DNA from: a virus
Reading direction: 5' to 3' (one strand)
DNA length: 64,000 nucleotides
IMG/VR virus record: IMGVR_UViG_3300008119_000003
Coordinates: 56,321-120,320 of that record
Position numbers and translations under genes: made by a program
Notes under the pieces: model-generated
The model's database searches: none
Seen by the model: the letters and a program-made list of their open reading frames with translations, nothing else
What the model was told of the DNA's origin: nothing
Shown here: one piece after another, positions 31,698 to 39,802 of the stretch
How the letters are laid out: every line of letters begins with the position of its first letter
How positions within the stretch are numbered: position 1 is the stretch's first letter

Positions 31698-34559
31698 ATG
31701 GCATTATTTGGTAAAACGTATTTAACAGGAGATAGCGGCCTTTTTAGAGTTTATAACCATTCTACTGAGTTATGGACAGACTATAGTGGCTTTACATCCG
31801 TAGATCTTTATGATGTTAAAACTGATAAGTTTTATCTAAATCCTGATTATGCTATTATATGTGGCGTAAATTATATTGGCTATACGAGTAATGCTGGAGC
31901 ACTAGTTACACAAGTAACTCCACCTGTAGGTAGTATTACATCGGCTTACCAAATATCTATTCCTGAAGGAACCATACCAGGTACTACCTTATATCCCCCA
32001 GCTATCTATATAGCCGGTAGCAGAACAGCGGGTTTACCAGGAGTAATAAAATCTACAGACGGCGGCCTTACTTATACAATTGTAACAGGAGGCTTAAATA
32101 TACTATTTGGTAATACTGCTAGAAGTATATATTTTTCAAGTGCTGATTATGGAATTCTAGGTCATGGCGGAGCAATTGCTTTTACAGTAAATGGAGGAGC
32201 CAGCTGGTCATATTTAAATGGAGGTTTAGTTCTTGCTGTTGGTGAAACTGTATCAGGCTTATTAATGAGTCAGGATCAGCAAACTATTATTGCAGCAACT
32301 GATAAAAAAATATATAGGAGTACAAACGGTGGAACAAGCTTCTCAGTTGTATATACCTGGGTAGATCCTGATTATTACACGGTATCTCCAAAATACACTA
32401 CTCTGACGCAATATAATATTAACGGTGGCGAATTAGATAATAATTCGCACATATGGGTATCAGGAGGAAACGGTCCTATATTATACAGTTCAGACATTGG
32501 AGTAACGTGGTCAACAGTATTTCCTGGACAAACTATTGGTGATGATAATCGACAGATGTTTGGTGCAAGTTTTTATTCTCAAAATGAAGGATTTTTTACA
32601 TATGATAAACCAGCCGACTCTCTAGGTCTTGTTTATAAAGCAACTAATGCGAATACATCAATTTCAACAACATCCTCTAATGTATATTTTCCAGATTATG
32701 ACAACGGTTACTCTTTATGGACTACAAAACTAATAGAGGGTTGTGGATGTGAACCTGGATTCTTTTGGGATGAAGCTTCTCAACAATGTATTACACATAC
32801 CCCAATGTGCCCAGAGGGTATGATTTATAATCCAGATAATGATCAATGTGAAGGCACAATTCCAGGATGTGAGACAGACATAGCGATAGTTATAGATGTA
32901 TCAGGATCAATCAGCCTAACTGAAATGCCGGAGTATAAGAATATGCTTCGCGGTATTATAGACGGTCTAGAAATGGGCTATGATATTAATGGTAATTTAA
33001 ACACTATTGCTAATAGTCTGGGAAGAATTACTTCTGGAGAAATTAGAGTAGGGCTAGTATTTTTTGCAACTGATACATCTACTCCTGTTGGTGGAGTTAG
33101 TTTAAATTATGGTCCTGCCGCATGGCAAGCAGGTGGAGCTAATAACTCTCCCGCAGGTACCGTAGCTAATCCTGGATCTCTTAAAGCTGCAATTAATAGC
33201 ATGGGGATTCCACCTAGTAATATAAGTAATATTCCACCTGATAGTATAGACCCATATGGGATACCTTATACTGAGGGTATTTTATTTACAAACAGCTTTG
33301 CTGGTTTAGGCAGGGGCTATGATGTCGTATGGGGATTTAATAGTCGATCTGGGGCAAATAAAAAAATATTATTTGTAACAGATGGTTGGCCAAATTATAT
33401 TAATCCTACCGCTTTATTAAGCAATTATGGAGTAACGCTCCCCCCTATAATAACATCCTTTGGTACAACTCCGGGACTTCCTGTATGCGGGGCAGACGGT
33501 ACAAATGATATTAATAGCGTTATCCAAGCCACTTATCAAGAAAGAAGACTTGCTGATTACATTGCTACAATGGATTTAGCTCAGGAAATTAAGGCGGGTA
33601 CAGCTAGTACAGCTACGGGAGCATCTGCTGGAGCTACAGATATAACATTAATAATTACTGGAGAAACACTAGAACAAAATGTTACTAAAGCAGCTTTTGT
33701 TGGAATAGACCCAACTGATTCAGGAACAGCATGTTATTTAGATACATCATCTATTTTCGGAGTTGGCTACGATTCAAATAAAGATAATGCTGGAATAGAT
33801 GTTGCCTCCCCTATAAATGTAGGCGACTGTCCGAGTTGGAATGGTAGCTATACAACATGGGATAAATTCCCAAGCAATGCTGTTTCTGGCTTACCGGATT
33901 ATTTCCAAGTAGATCTTATACCTAGCGCCTATGCTAATATAGGATCTTTTATAGCACCGTCTTTAATTTGTGCTACTACAGCTTCTGCTCTTACTTGCAC
34001 AAATCCTTGTCAAATAGTACAGGACCCTACAACAGCCGTTTATTATTGCGACTGCGTATCTACTACGCCTTTTAATACTTGCTGCTATGATTTAATCAAT
34101 TGCGCTGATAATACTGTTTACGCATCCGTAAATACTACTGGTCAGAGCGTTGATTTTATGGCTCAGTTTATAGGTCAATATATATTTATAGAAGGAGTTG
34201 CGGCATGTCTTTATGTAACGTTAAATAGCGGATGCACAAGCTCTACTACATTAAATGTTACTGTAGACCAAATTACCGCATATGTAGACTGCGTAAGTTG
34301 TAACGAAGTTGAGGAAGTTGACCCTTACTATAACTTATATAATTGCTCAGATCCAGGTACTGTGGTATTTCAGACTACTACGGATTTGTCATCTTATATA
34401 ACAGATGGAGCAAATGAAATGACCCCTATATTAACTTTTGTAGAGTACCCTGATTTATGTTTTACTGTAGAACAAACATTTACATTCCTCCCTCAAGTTG
34501 ATGTAACTGTAGATGTAGCTTATAACGATTGTCCAACCTGTTTATCTTATCTCTGCTGA
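31698..34559 (+). CDS. sialidase-type propeller fused to vWA domain, cysteine-rich C-terminus, 953 aa
   Basis: Residues 1-340 contain four Asp-box (BNR) motifs: STDGGLTYT (119-127), TVNGGASW (163-170), STNGGTSF (208-215) and SSDIGVTW (264-271), indicating a beta-propeller. Residues 349-391 hold two EGF/TIL-like Cys-rich repeats (CGCEPGFFW...CPEGMIYNPDNDQC). A von Willebrand A domain (about 393-680) has a complete metal-ion site: DVSGS (400-404), T525 in IPYTEG, and D562 in FVTDGWPN. The C-terminus is a Cys-rich beta repeat array that continues into the next gene after a frame change. The likely role is a cell-surface-binding virion adhesin. Confidence 0.85.
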   Translation: MALFGKTYLTGDSGLFRVYNHSTELWTDYSGFTSVDLYDVKTDKFYLNPDYAIICGVNYIGYTSNAGALVTQVTPPVGSITSAYQISIPEGTIPGTTLYPPAIYIAGSRTAGLPGVIKSTDGGLTYTIVTGGLNILFGNTARSIYFSSADYGILGHGGAIAFTVNGGASWSYLNGGLVLAVGETVSGLLMSQDQQTIIAATDKKIYRSTNGGTSFSVVYTWVDPDYYTVSPKYTTLTQYNINGGELDNNSHIWVSGGNGPILYSSDIGVTWSTVFPGQTIGDDNRQMFGASFYSQNEGFFTYDKPADSLGLVYKATNANTSISTTSSNVYFPDYDNGYSLWTTKLIEGCGCEPGFFWDEASQQCITHTPMCPEGMIYNPDNDQCEGTIPGCETDIAIVIDVSGSISLTEMPEYKNMLRGIIDGLEMGYDINGNLNTIANSLGRITSGEIRVGLVFFATDTSTPVGGVSLNYGPAAWQAGGANNSPAGTVANPGSLKAAINSMGIPPSNISNIPPDSIDPYGIPYTEGILFTNSFAGLGRGYDVVWGFNSRSGANKKILFVTDGWPNYINPTALLSNYGVTLPPIITSFGTTPGLPVCGADGTNDINSVIQATYQERRLADYIATMDLAQEIKAGTASTATGASAGATDITLIITGETLEQNVTKAAFVGIDPTDSGTACYLDTSSIFGVGYDSNKDNAGIDVASPINVGDCPSWNGSYTTWDKFPSNAVSGLPDYFQVDLIPSAYANIGSFIAPSLICATTASALTCTNPCQIVQDPTTAVYYCDCVSTTPFNTCCYDLINCADNTVYASVNTTGQSVDFMAQFIGQYIFIEGVAACLYVTLNSGCTSSTTLNVTVDQITAYVDCVSCNEVEEVDPYYNLYNCSDPGTVVFQTTTDLSSYITDGANEMTPILTFVEYPDLCFTVEQTFTFLPQVDVTVDVAYNDCPTCLSYLC

Positions 34560-34561
34560 TT

Positions 34562-35419
34562 ATGATTGTAATGTGCTGTTTAAAAGCAATTAATTGCGAT
34601 ACCGGAGCTGTAGTATGGATCAATATTGGTCCAGAAGGAGCACCATCATATATTGCATGGGATGCTGAAATTGGTAATAACTTTACCACAACTGATCCCT
34701 TACTACCAGGAACCTGGATAGTAGATTCAATCTGCTGCAGCGGCAGCTGTCCAGGTTATTTAACAAACTGTCAAGTAGGGGCAATTGTAATAGATCTTTC
34801 TTCTGTAACTTTTGGTGCAGCCGGTTGCCCTGTGGCAAGTATCCAATTACTTAATTGTCAAGACGGTACATCATTATTTGTTGACGGTATTGATTTTAGT
34901 TATGTAGGTTCTGTAATAACTATTGAAGAATATCCCGGTTGTTGGGAAGTTATAGATGCTGCGGTTGTACCTGATGAAACAGTAACATTCTTAAATGGAT
35001 TTACAGATTGTACTTGCTGTTTAGGGGAAGTATATCCGCCACCGCCGCCACCTCCTCCTCCGCCACCGCCAGATCCAGAGATAGATCCAGAACCACCTGT
35101 AATAGTAGTAGTTCCTGGACCTGGAGCTGTAGCACAGGAAGTATCGGAACTTCAAGCAGCAACTACTCCTGCATCACCTAGATTATTTTATCAGGTTACA
35201 CAAGGAGCATGTGATATTAAGGCTAATGTTAAGTTTGCTAATGGTTATTATAAGCTATTCTTAGGTCTTAAGAATGGATACGGTAACTGTTGCGATACGA
35301 TCGACCTAGATAAACTATGGATTAAGAAAGAACAATCTGACTATTCCGTAATGAATGATCCAAATGCTTGTAGCACGCCTGCAGAGGTAACGCCAATTAT
35401 TTGCCCAGAACCTAGCTAA
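34562..35419 (+). CDS. cysteine-rich repeat protein with polyproline hinge, 285 aa
   Basis: Start set at ATG 34562, two bases after the previous stop; the frame also opens at TTG 34529. Residues 1-155 continue the 'NCxDG...(V/I)xxYPxC...DCxxC' repeats seen at the end of the preceding protein. A run of 12 prolines (34-nt scale codon repeat near 35036-35070) forms a stiff hinge to a C-terminal domain (ANVKFANGYYKLFLGLKNGY) shared in style with virion proteins. It may be the second half of a split or frame-shifted adhesin. Confidence 0.75.
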   Translation: MIVMCCLKAINCDTGAVVWINIGPEGAPSYIAWDAEIGNNFTTTDPLLPGTWIVDSICCSGSCPGYLTNCQVGAIVIDLSSVTFGAAGCPVASIQLLNCQDGTSLFVDGIDFSYVGSVITIEEYPGCWEVIDAAVVPDETVTFLNGFTDCTCCLGEVYPPPPPPPPPPPPDPEIDPEPPVIVVVPGPGAVAQEVSELQAATTPASPRLFYQVTQGACDIKANVKFANGYYKLFLGLKNGYGNCCDTIDLDKLWIKKEQSDYSVMNDPNACSTPAEVTPIICPEPS

Positions 35420-35447
35420 TTAAATAAAAATTTTGTAAATTATATAT

Positions 35448-36926
35448 ATGGCACTTCCATTAGAACCTACGAATACACAGAGAAGCTGTACGCCTATCTC
35501 TAGTAACTGCGTTACCTGGCAAGGTCCAGATATCTCATGTATAAACTTATGCAGAGGAGATAGTATCTCCGACGTAACATATAAGATGGCTGTACAGTTA
35601 TGTACTCTTCTTGATGATTTAAAAGTATCAGGATTTGACGTAGATTGTTTCCCTCCTATTTCACCAAAACCGGAGAGTGTAAAAGACATTATTCAGTTTA
35701 TCTTAGACCAGATTTGTATTTTACAGGGTAATACACCTACGCCTTCAACAACAACTAAGGCAAGTGTTGTAAGTACTGAGCTAGTTCCTGTTCCAGCATG
35801 TTTACAATTTCCTAATCCATTAGGCGATATGGTAGTTCAGCTACCCGTATACGATTTTGCTACGCTTATTGGTAATACTGTTTGTGGAATCATAGATGGT
35901 ACAGTAACTATAAACAGAACCCTTTCTGTACACACTAAAGAGATTAGTTCTATATCACAAGTTGTATTTCCAGCAGGGGGATTAGTTAAATCTGTAAAAG
36001 ATCAGATAATTATTCCTGAAGGCGCATGCACACTACCTGGTAGCACTAATATTCCTATAGTAGATTTTATTGAAGTATTTGAAGCAGACTTTTGTGCTTT
36101 ACAAAATGCTACAGGAGACATTAATGCTATTAACTCGGCTATTAGCCAACAATGTATTAATCTTGATACTTCACCTACCTTAAGTAATCCTAAAATCTCT
36201 ATGGCCGGTTTACCAGGATGGTTAGGCGCAGGAGATGTTAATACTATGGCAGCAGCCGTAAATAACCTATGGGTTACTTTATGCGATATGCGTTCTGCTT
36301 TACAAAACGTAGTTACAAATTGCTGCAACACTAGTTGTGATGCTGTTGAAATTAGGATGGATGCATCATTTGATAGCCCTAATATCGACCTTGCATTTAC
36401 AGGATCAGTAGGATCTTTTGTAGACTGTTTTGCAGACGGTATGTTTGTTACTATTACAGATGCCTTTGGTTTGACTTACACTGAGCAAGTTTCAGTAATT
36501 CCTAGTCTTGGTGGATCTGTTCAAAGTATCGATTTATCATCTAGCCTACTAAACTTATATACAGACTATACCGTTAAACTAGATGTATGTGCTTCTAATG
36601 GAGATATTACATGTAACAAGTGTTTAACAGTAGGAGTAGAGAATTCTAATACTTGTCCAGCTATGAGCTACTCTATAGGATCACCTTATGATTACATAGA
36701 CTTTAGCTTTACTAATGCTATTGCCGGAGGTGTAACATACATTGTAGAATGTTGGAATAGCGGTATAACTGCTGTAGTAACAACTGCTACTATTGTAAAT
36801 CCATCGACAGGTACTGTAAGCGGAAGACTGGAGGGGCTTGCTGGTACAACATACCAGGTTAGAGTAAGAGTTATTATAGGCGGTCTTATCAAAGACTGTG
36901 ATTATCAAACAGTAGTGGTCGACTAA
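35448..36926 (+). CDS. virion protein with C-terminal fibronectin-like domains, 492 aa
   Basis: The N-terminus (SNCVTWQGPDISCINLCRGD; ISDVTYKMAVQLCTLLDDL) has a cysteine-rich motif typical of Bacteroidota-phage structural proteins. A helical or trimeric middle follows, with repeated C-x-x-N elements (DFCALQNATGDINAINSAIS; MAAAVNNLWVTLCDMRSAL). The last 170 residues look like two fibronectin type III-like beta domains (IDFSFTNAIAGGVTYIVECW; GTTYQVRVRVIIGG). It is probably a fibre or baseplate-like appendage. Confidence 0.75.
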   Translation: MALPLEPTNTQRSCTPISSNCVTWQGPDISCINLCRGDSISDVTYKMAVQLCTLLDDLKVSGFDVDCFPPISPKPESVKDIIQFILDQICILQGNTPTPSTTTKASVVSTELVPVPACLQFPNPLGDMVVQLPVYDFATLIGNTVCGIIDGTVTINRTLSVHTKEISSISQVVFPAGGLVKSVKDQIIIPEGACTLPGSTNIPIVDFIEVFEADFCALQNATGDINAINSAISQQCINLDTSPTLSNPKISMAGLPGWLGAGDVNTMAAAVNNLWVTLCDMRSALQNVVTNCCNTSCDAVEIRMDASFDSPNIDLAFTGSVGSFVDCFADGMFVTITDAFGLTYTEQVSVIPSLGGSVQSIDLSSSLLNLYTDYTVKLDVCASNGDITCNKCLTVGVENSNTCPAMSYSIGSPYDYIDFSFTNAIAGGVTYIVECWNSGITAVVTTATIVNPSTGTVSGRLEGLAGTTYQVRVRVIIGGLIKDCDYQTVVVD

Positions 36927-36938
36927 TAAACTAAAAAT

Positions 36939-37496
36939 ATGGCTTGCACAACTTGCGGTTCTAATACCGTATCATCAAATAAAACATGCGGTTGTAAGGA
37001 TTTACCCCTTACAACTGCTGCTACTTTTACATGTCCTCCTGATATAACTTGCCCAGATCCAACTCCATGCTATGAGACTATTCAAGATACCTGTGTAAAA
37101 CACAGCTCTCTATATTCTATATATCAGTTTGGTAATACGATAAATGATAATGGTTATTATCCAGCATTACCTGCAGGAGCATCTTTAGAGAATGCTTATC
37201 AGGCTATGTCTGTACAAAGTTGGGATATAGATTGTCTTCCTCCAATTAATGTTCACCCTAGTTATGTAGGCACAACTACTATTATTCTTAACTGGGAACT
37301 TACTGGAGCTGATTATTATAATGTAAGTTATGGTACAATACCGGGTATATGGACAACAACTTCTAACTTAACAACTAATAGTTATACCCTTACCTTACTT
37401 AATCCAAATACCAGTTATTATTTTATGGTAACAACCAACTGTGTTGACGATGACGCCAATTCTGATAGCGCTATTATAATCATTAAAACATTATAG
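36939..37496 (+). CDS. cysteine-rich protein with fibronectin III domain, 185 aa
   Basis: A Cys-rich start (MACTTCGSNTVSSNKTCGCK) and CPPDITCPDPTPC are followed by a helical link and a C-terminal fibronectin type III domain (ILNWELTGADYYNVSYGTI ... LLNPNTSYYFMVTTNC). Together with 35448 it probably makes a two-part appendage. It ends the cysteine-rich operon; a terminator follows at 37534. Confidence 0.75.
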   Translation: MACTTCGSNTVSSNKTCGCKDLPLTTAATFTCPPDITCPDPTPCYETIQDTCVKHSSLYSIYQFGNTINDNGYYPALPAGASLENAYQAMSVQSWDIDCLPPINVHPSYVGTTTIILNWELTGADYYNVSYGTIPGIWTTTSNLTTNSYTLTLLNPNTSYYFMVTTNCVDDDANSDSAIIIIKTL

Positions 37497-37533
37497 TCCA
37501 CGTTTGTTGGTTTAGCGTGACTAAACAAGAGAG

Positions 37534-37561
37534 ACCCTCAGGCAAAGGCTTGGGGGTTTTT
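37534..37561 (+). terminator. rho-independent terminator closing the cysteine-rich operon
   Basis: ACCCTCAGGC and GCTTGGGGGT (37534-37543 with 37548-37557) pair over 10 positions with two wobbles around AAAG, then TTTTT. A second small hairpin (GTTTAG/CTAAAC, 37510-37526) precedes it. Confidence 0.8.
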
Positions 37562-37564
37562 CAC

Positions 37565-37572
37565 TATATTTG
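37565..37572 (+). promoter_or_regulatory. -7 element candidate before the tail operon
   Basis: TATATTTG follows four nucleotides after the terminator T-run. The -33 position falls inside the hairpin and has no TTTG. ATG 37637 is 64 nt downstream. Confidence 0.5.
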
Positions 37573-37636
37573 TTTAGTATTCAATGATGTATTACTTTTA
37601 AAGCTAGAATAAATTTCGTAAATTGTACTAAGGCGT

Positions 37637-38224
37637 ATGCAGAATTTTAAAAAACCAGACCTCAATGCCCCGCGATATAGAGCCCCAAAAGTTAAGTTAA
37701 TTACTAAACAGTATCTTAAAGACTTTAAAGCTAAGTATCCAGAACATAAAGACGTTGACTACGCGTTAACTAAAAAAATAGTAAAGGCTTTTAACGAAAA
37801 GCTTTGGAGAGAAACTATTGAAAATAGAGATGGTATAGAGTTACCTGAGAACCTAGGTTATTTATTTATAGGGGCTTGCCAGCAACCTACTAAGGAAAAC
37901 ATAGATTATGGTAAGTCAATTAAATACGGTGTTAGAGTTACTCATAAGAACTGGGATACAGATGGTTACATTAGTAAGATATTCTATAGTAACTATCAGT
38001 CTCGATATAAATTACGGGACAGGGTTCTATGGGGATTTACCGCAAACCGATATTTTAAACGAGCTGTTACTAAAGAGTTTCGAGATAACTGGAAGAAGTT
38101 TATAGTAATAGATAAGATGTTTACAGTATCAAAGCTCTTTGATAAAGCAAGTATGAAGAATCGAATAGCTAGACAGACAAAAGAAAAGTTAAAAGAATAT
38201 AACGAATTTGATCTAGAAGATTAA
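37637..38224 (+). CDS. conserved phage protein, 195 aa
   Basis: A basic protein with the conserved block IVKAFNEKLWRETIENRDGI, LPENLGYLFIGACQQ and DGYISKIFYSNYQSRYKLRD, a pattern I associate with a family present in many Bacteroidota phages next to tail genes. The function is unknown. The many Lys/Tyr residues suggest nucleic-acid or protein interfaces within the tail or packaging complex. It begins the tail operon. Confidence 0.75.
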   Translation: MQNFKKPDLNAPRYRAPKVKLITKQYLKDFKAKYPEHKDVDYALTKKIVKAFNEKLWRETIENRDGIELPENLGYLFIGACQQPTKENIDYGKSIKYGVRVTHKNWDTDGYISKIFYSNYQSRYKLRDRVLWGFTANRYFKRAVTKEFRDNWKKFIVIDKMFTVSKLFDKASMKNRIARQTKEKLKEYNEFDLED

Positions 38225-38226
38225 TT

Positions 38227-38895
38227 ATGAAAACAGTAGGAGAAGCAGTATCTCGCGTTAGAAATATTATTAAGGCCGTAGACATGGATGATTTTATCAC
38301 TGACCGTGTTATCTATAGCCTTATAATGAAATACGCAGGGATGTACATTAAGCGTCAAAGTAATCAGGGAACTGGAACAAAGTTCTCTAGTATGTTTAAA
38401 CGTTTACCATGTATACCACTTATCGATGTTGATAAAGTAGAAGCATGCTGCGAACCTAGATCGGGTTGTACAATTAAACGTACACAAACTAGAATACCGA
38501 ATGTAATGGAAGGACCTCAAGGACCATTATTACGTACTGTAACATCTATGGATGGTTTTACTGAGGCCTATCGGACAACTCCTACTTTATATAATAGTAT
38601 GAGTAAAACATCTGCATTCAAGTATAACAAAAATACTTATTTCTGGCTTATGGATGATTATATATACATTCCTAATGTTGAATGGGAAGGTTTATCCGTA
38701 GAGGGGATTTTTGATGCAGGAGTTATGGGATTTAGTTGTGAAGATCCTTGTATGCAACGTCAACAAGAATTACTAGGAATACCTCCCGAACTTTTTGCAG
38801 AGATAGAACAACAGGTTGTTAACGATTTCCTTAAATCTGCTCAAATACCTCAAGATCAATTTATTTCAGATAAACAATCTATATATAGATCATGA
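38227..38895 (+). CDS. tail ring/connector protein, 222 aa
   Basis: Helical N-terminus (KTVGEAVSRVRNIIKAVDMD), then a beta region with CCEPRSGC and a C-terminal helical part (QQELLGIPPELFAEIEQQVV). Size and place (pair before the very large tail protein) match the ring proteins between the portal and the muzzle in crAss-like tails. It overlaps the next gene by four bases (ATGA). Confidence 0.7.
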   Translation: MKTVGEAVSRVRNIIKAVDMDDFITDRVIYSLIMKYAGMYIKRQSNQGTGTKFSSMFKRLPCIPLIDVDKVEACCEPRSGCTIKRTQTRIPNVMEGPQGPLLRTVTSMDGFTEAYRTTPTLYNSMSKTSAFKYNKNTYFWLMDDYIYIPNVEWEGLSVEGIFDAGVMGFSCEDPCMQRQQELLGIPPELFAEIEQQVVNDFLKSAQIPQDQFISDKQSIYRS

Positions 38896-39800
38896 ACTAT
38901 AATTACACTCTTAAATATAGAACTTTTGAATCACTACTTGAAGATGTCAAGCTTGATTTAAAAAGTTTAGTTACTGACGGAAGTATAGATCCTTCACAGT
39001 TAATTAAAGTAGCTACACGTATTAATTACGATCTTGGTCTACGTATATACATGACTAAGGAGAGACTACTTATTGTAGAGAAGGGCCGTGTACGTTTACC
39101 GGATGATTTTTATGTAATGAACTTTGCATTAGTATGCGGGGAATATACAGAAGATGTATCAATGCCGCAAGGTACTAATGTCCAACAAGTTACGCCAGAA
39201 TGGAGACCGTGGGTAGAAGCTAACTATTGCTCAGATATATCATTACCGTCTCAACCTGTATGTTTAACTCAGTGCGGAACTGAATATCAGTTAGTACAAA
39301 TTGTCAATAAACAGACTAGAACTTACAAGTTGTTTTCTCCAATTAGATTTAGAAACTCCCAGTTTGTAGATTGTGAATGCCCCAACTTACAGGCTAGCTG
39401 GGCAAGAGACGAAGCTTATATTAAAGATGGTTGGATTTATACCAACTTTAAAGAAGGTAAGTTATATATTAATTATCAAGGAACTCTAGAAGATGCTGAC
39501 GGACATTTAATGGTTCCTGATCATCCTTATCTTAACGAGTATTATGAATACGGATTAAAGAAACGTATTCTAGAAAACTTAGTGATGGATGGTGTAAACG
39601 TAGCAGCACAAATTCAATTAGTTGCGCAAGAATATCGTGCAGCAAGAAATAATGCTCTTACCGTAGTTAATACTCCAAACTTCTCTGAGATGGAGAAAGT
39701 ATGGTCTATGAACCGTAAAGCAATGTATGGTAAGTATTATGACATGTTTAAGTCATACCCTTATCCAATGAGTAACCTAAGAGTAAATAACGCTGTTTAA
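38892..39800 (+). CDS. tail ring protein (tubular A-like), 302 aa
   Basis: Begins with FESLLEDVKLDLKSLVTDGS, LIKVATRINYDLGLRIYMTK and VRLPDDFYVMNFAL, a layout typical of podovirus tail-tube/connector proteins (T7 gp11 or P22 gp4 type). A C-terminal helical part carries EYGLKKRILENLVMDGVN. The gene pairs with 38227 and precedes the muzzle gene by two bases. Confidence 0.75.
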   Translation: MNYNYTLKYRTFESLLEDVKLDLKSLVTDGSIDPSQLIKVATRINYDLGLRIYMTKERLLIVEKGRVRLPDDFYVMNFALVCGEYTEDVSMPQGTNVQQVTPEWRPWVEANYCSDISLPSQPVCLTQCGTEYQLVQIVNKQTRTYKLFSPIRFRNSQFVDCECPNLQASWARDEAYIKDGWIYTNFKEGKLYINYQGTLEDADGHLMVPDHPYLNEYYEYGLKKRILENLVMDGVNVAAQIQLVAQEYRAARNNALTVVNTPNFSEMEKVWSMNRKAMYGKYYDMFKSYPYPMSNLRVNNAV

Positions 39801-39802
39801 AC

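Noticed and set aside
34500-34570. Classic -1 programmed frameshift site
   Set aside because: No X-XXY-YYZ heptamer is present in the correct frame at the junction, so only the frame change itself is reported.
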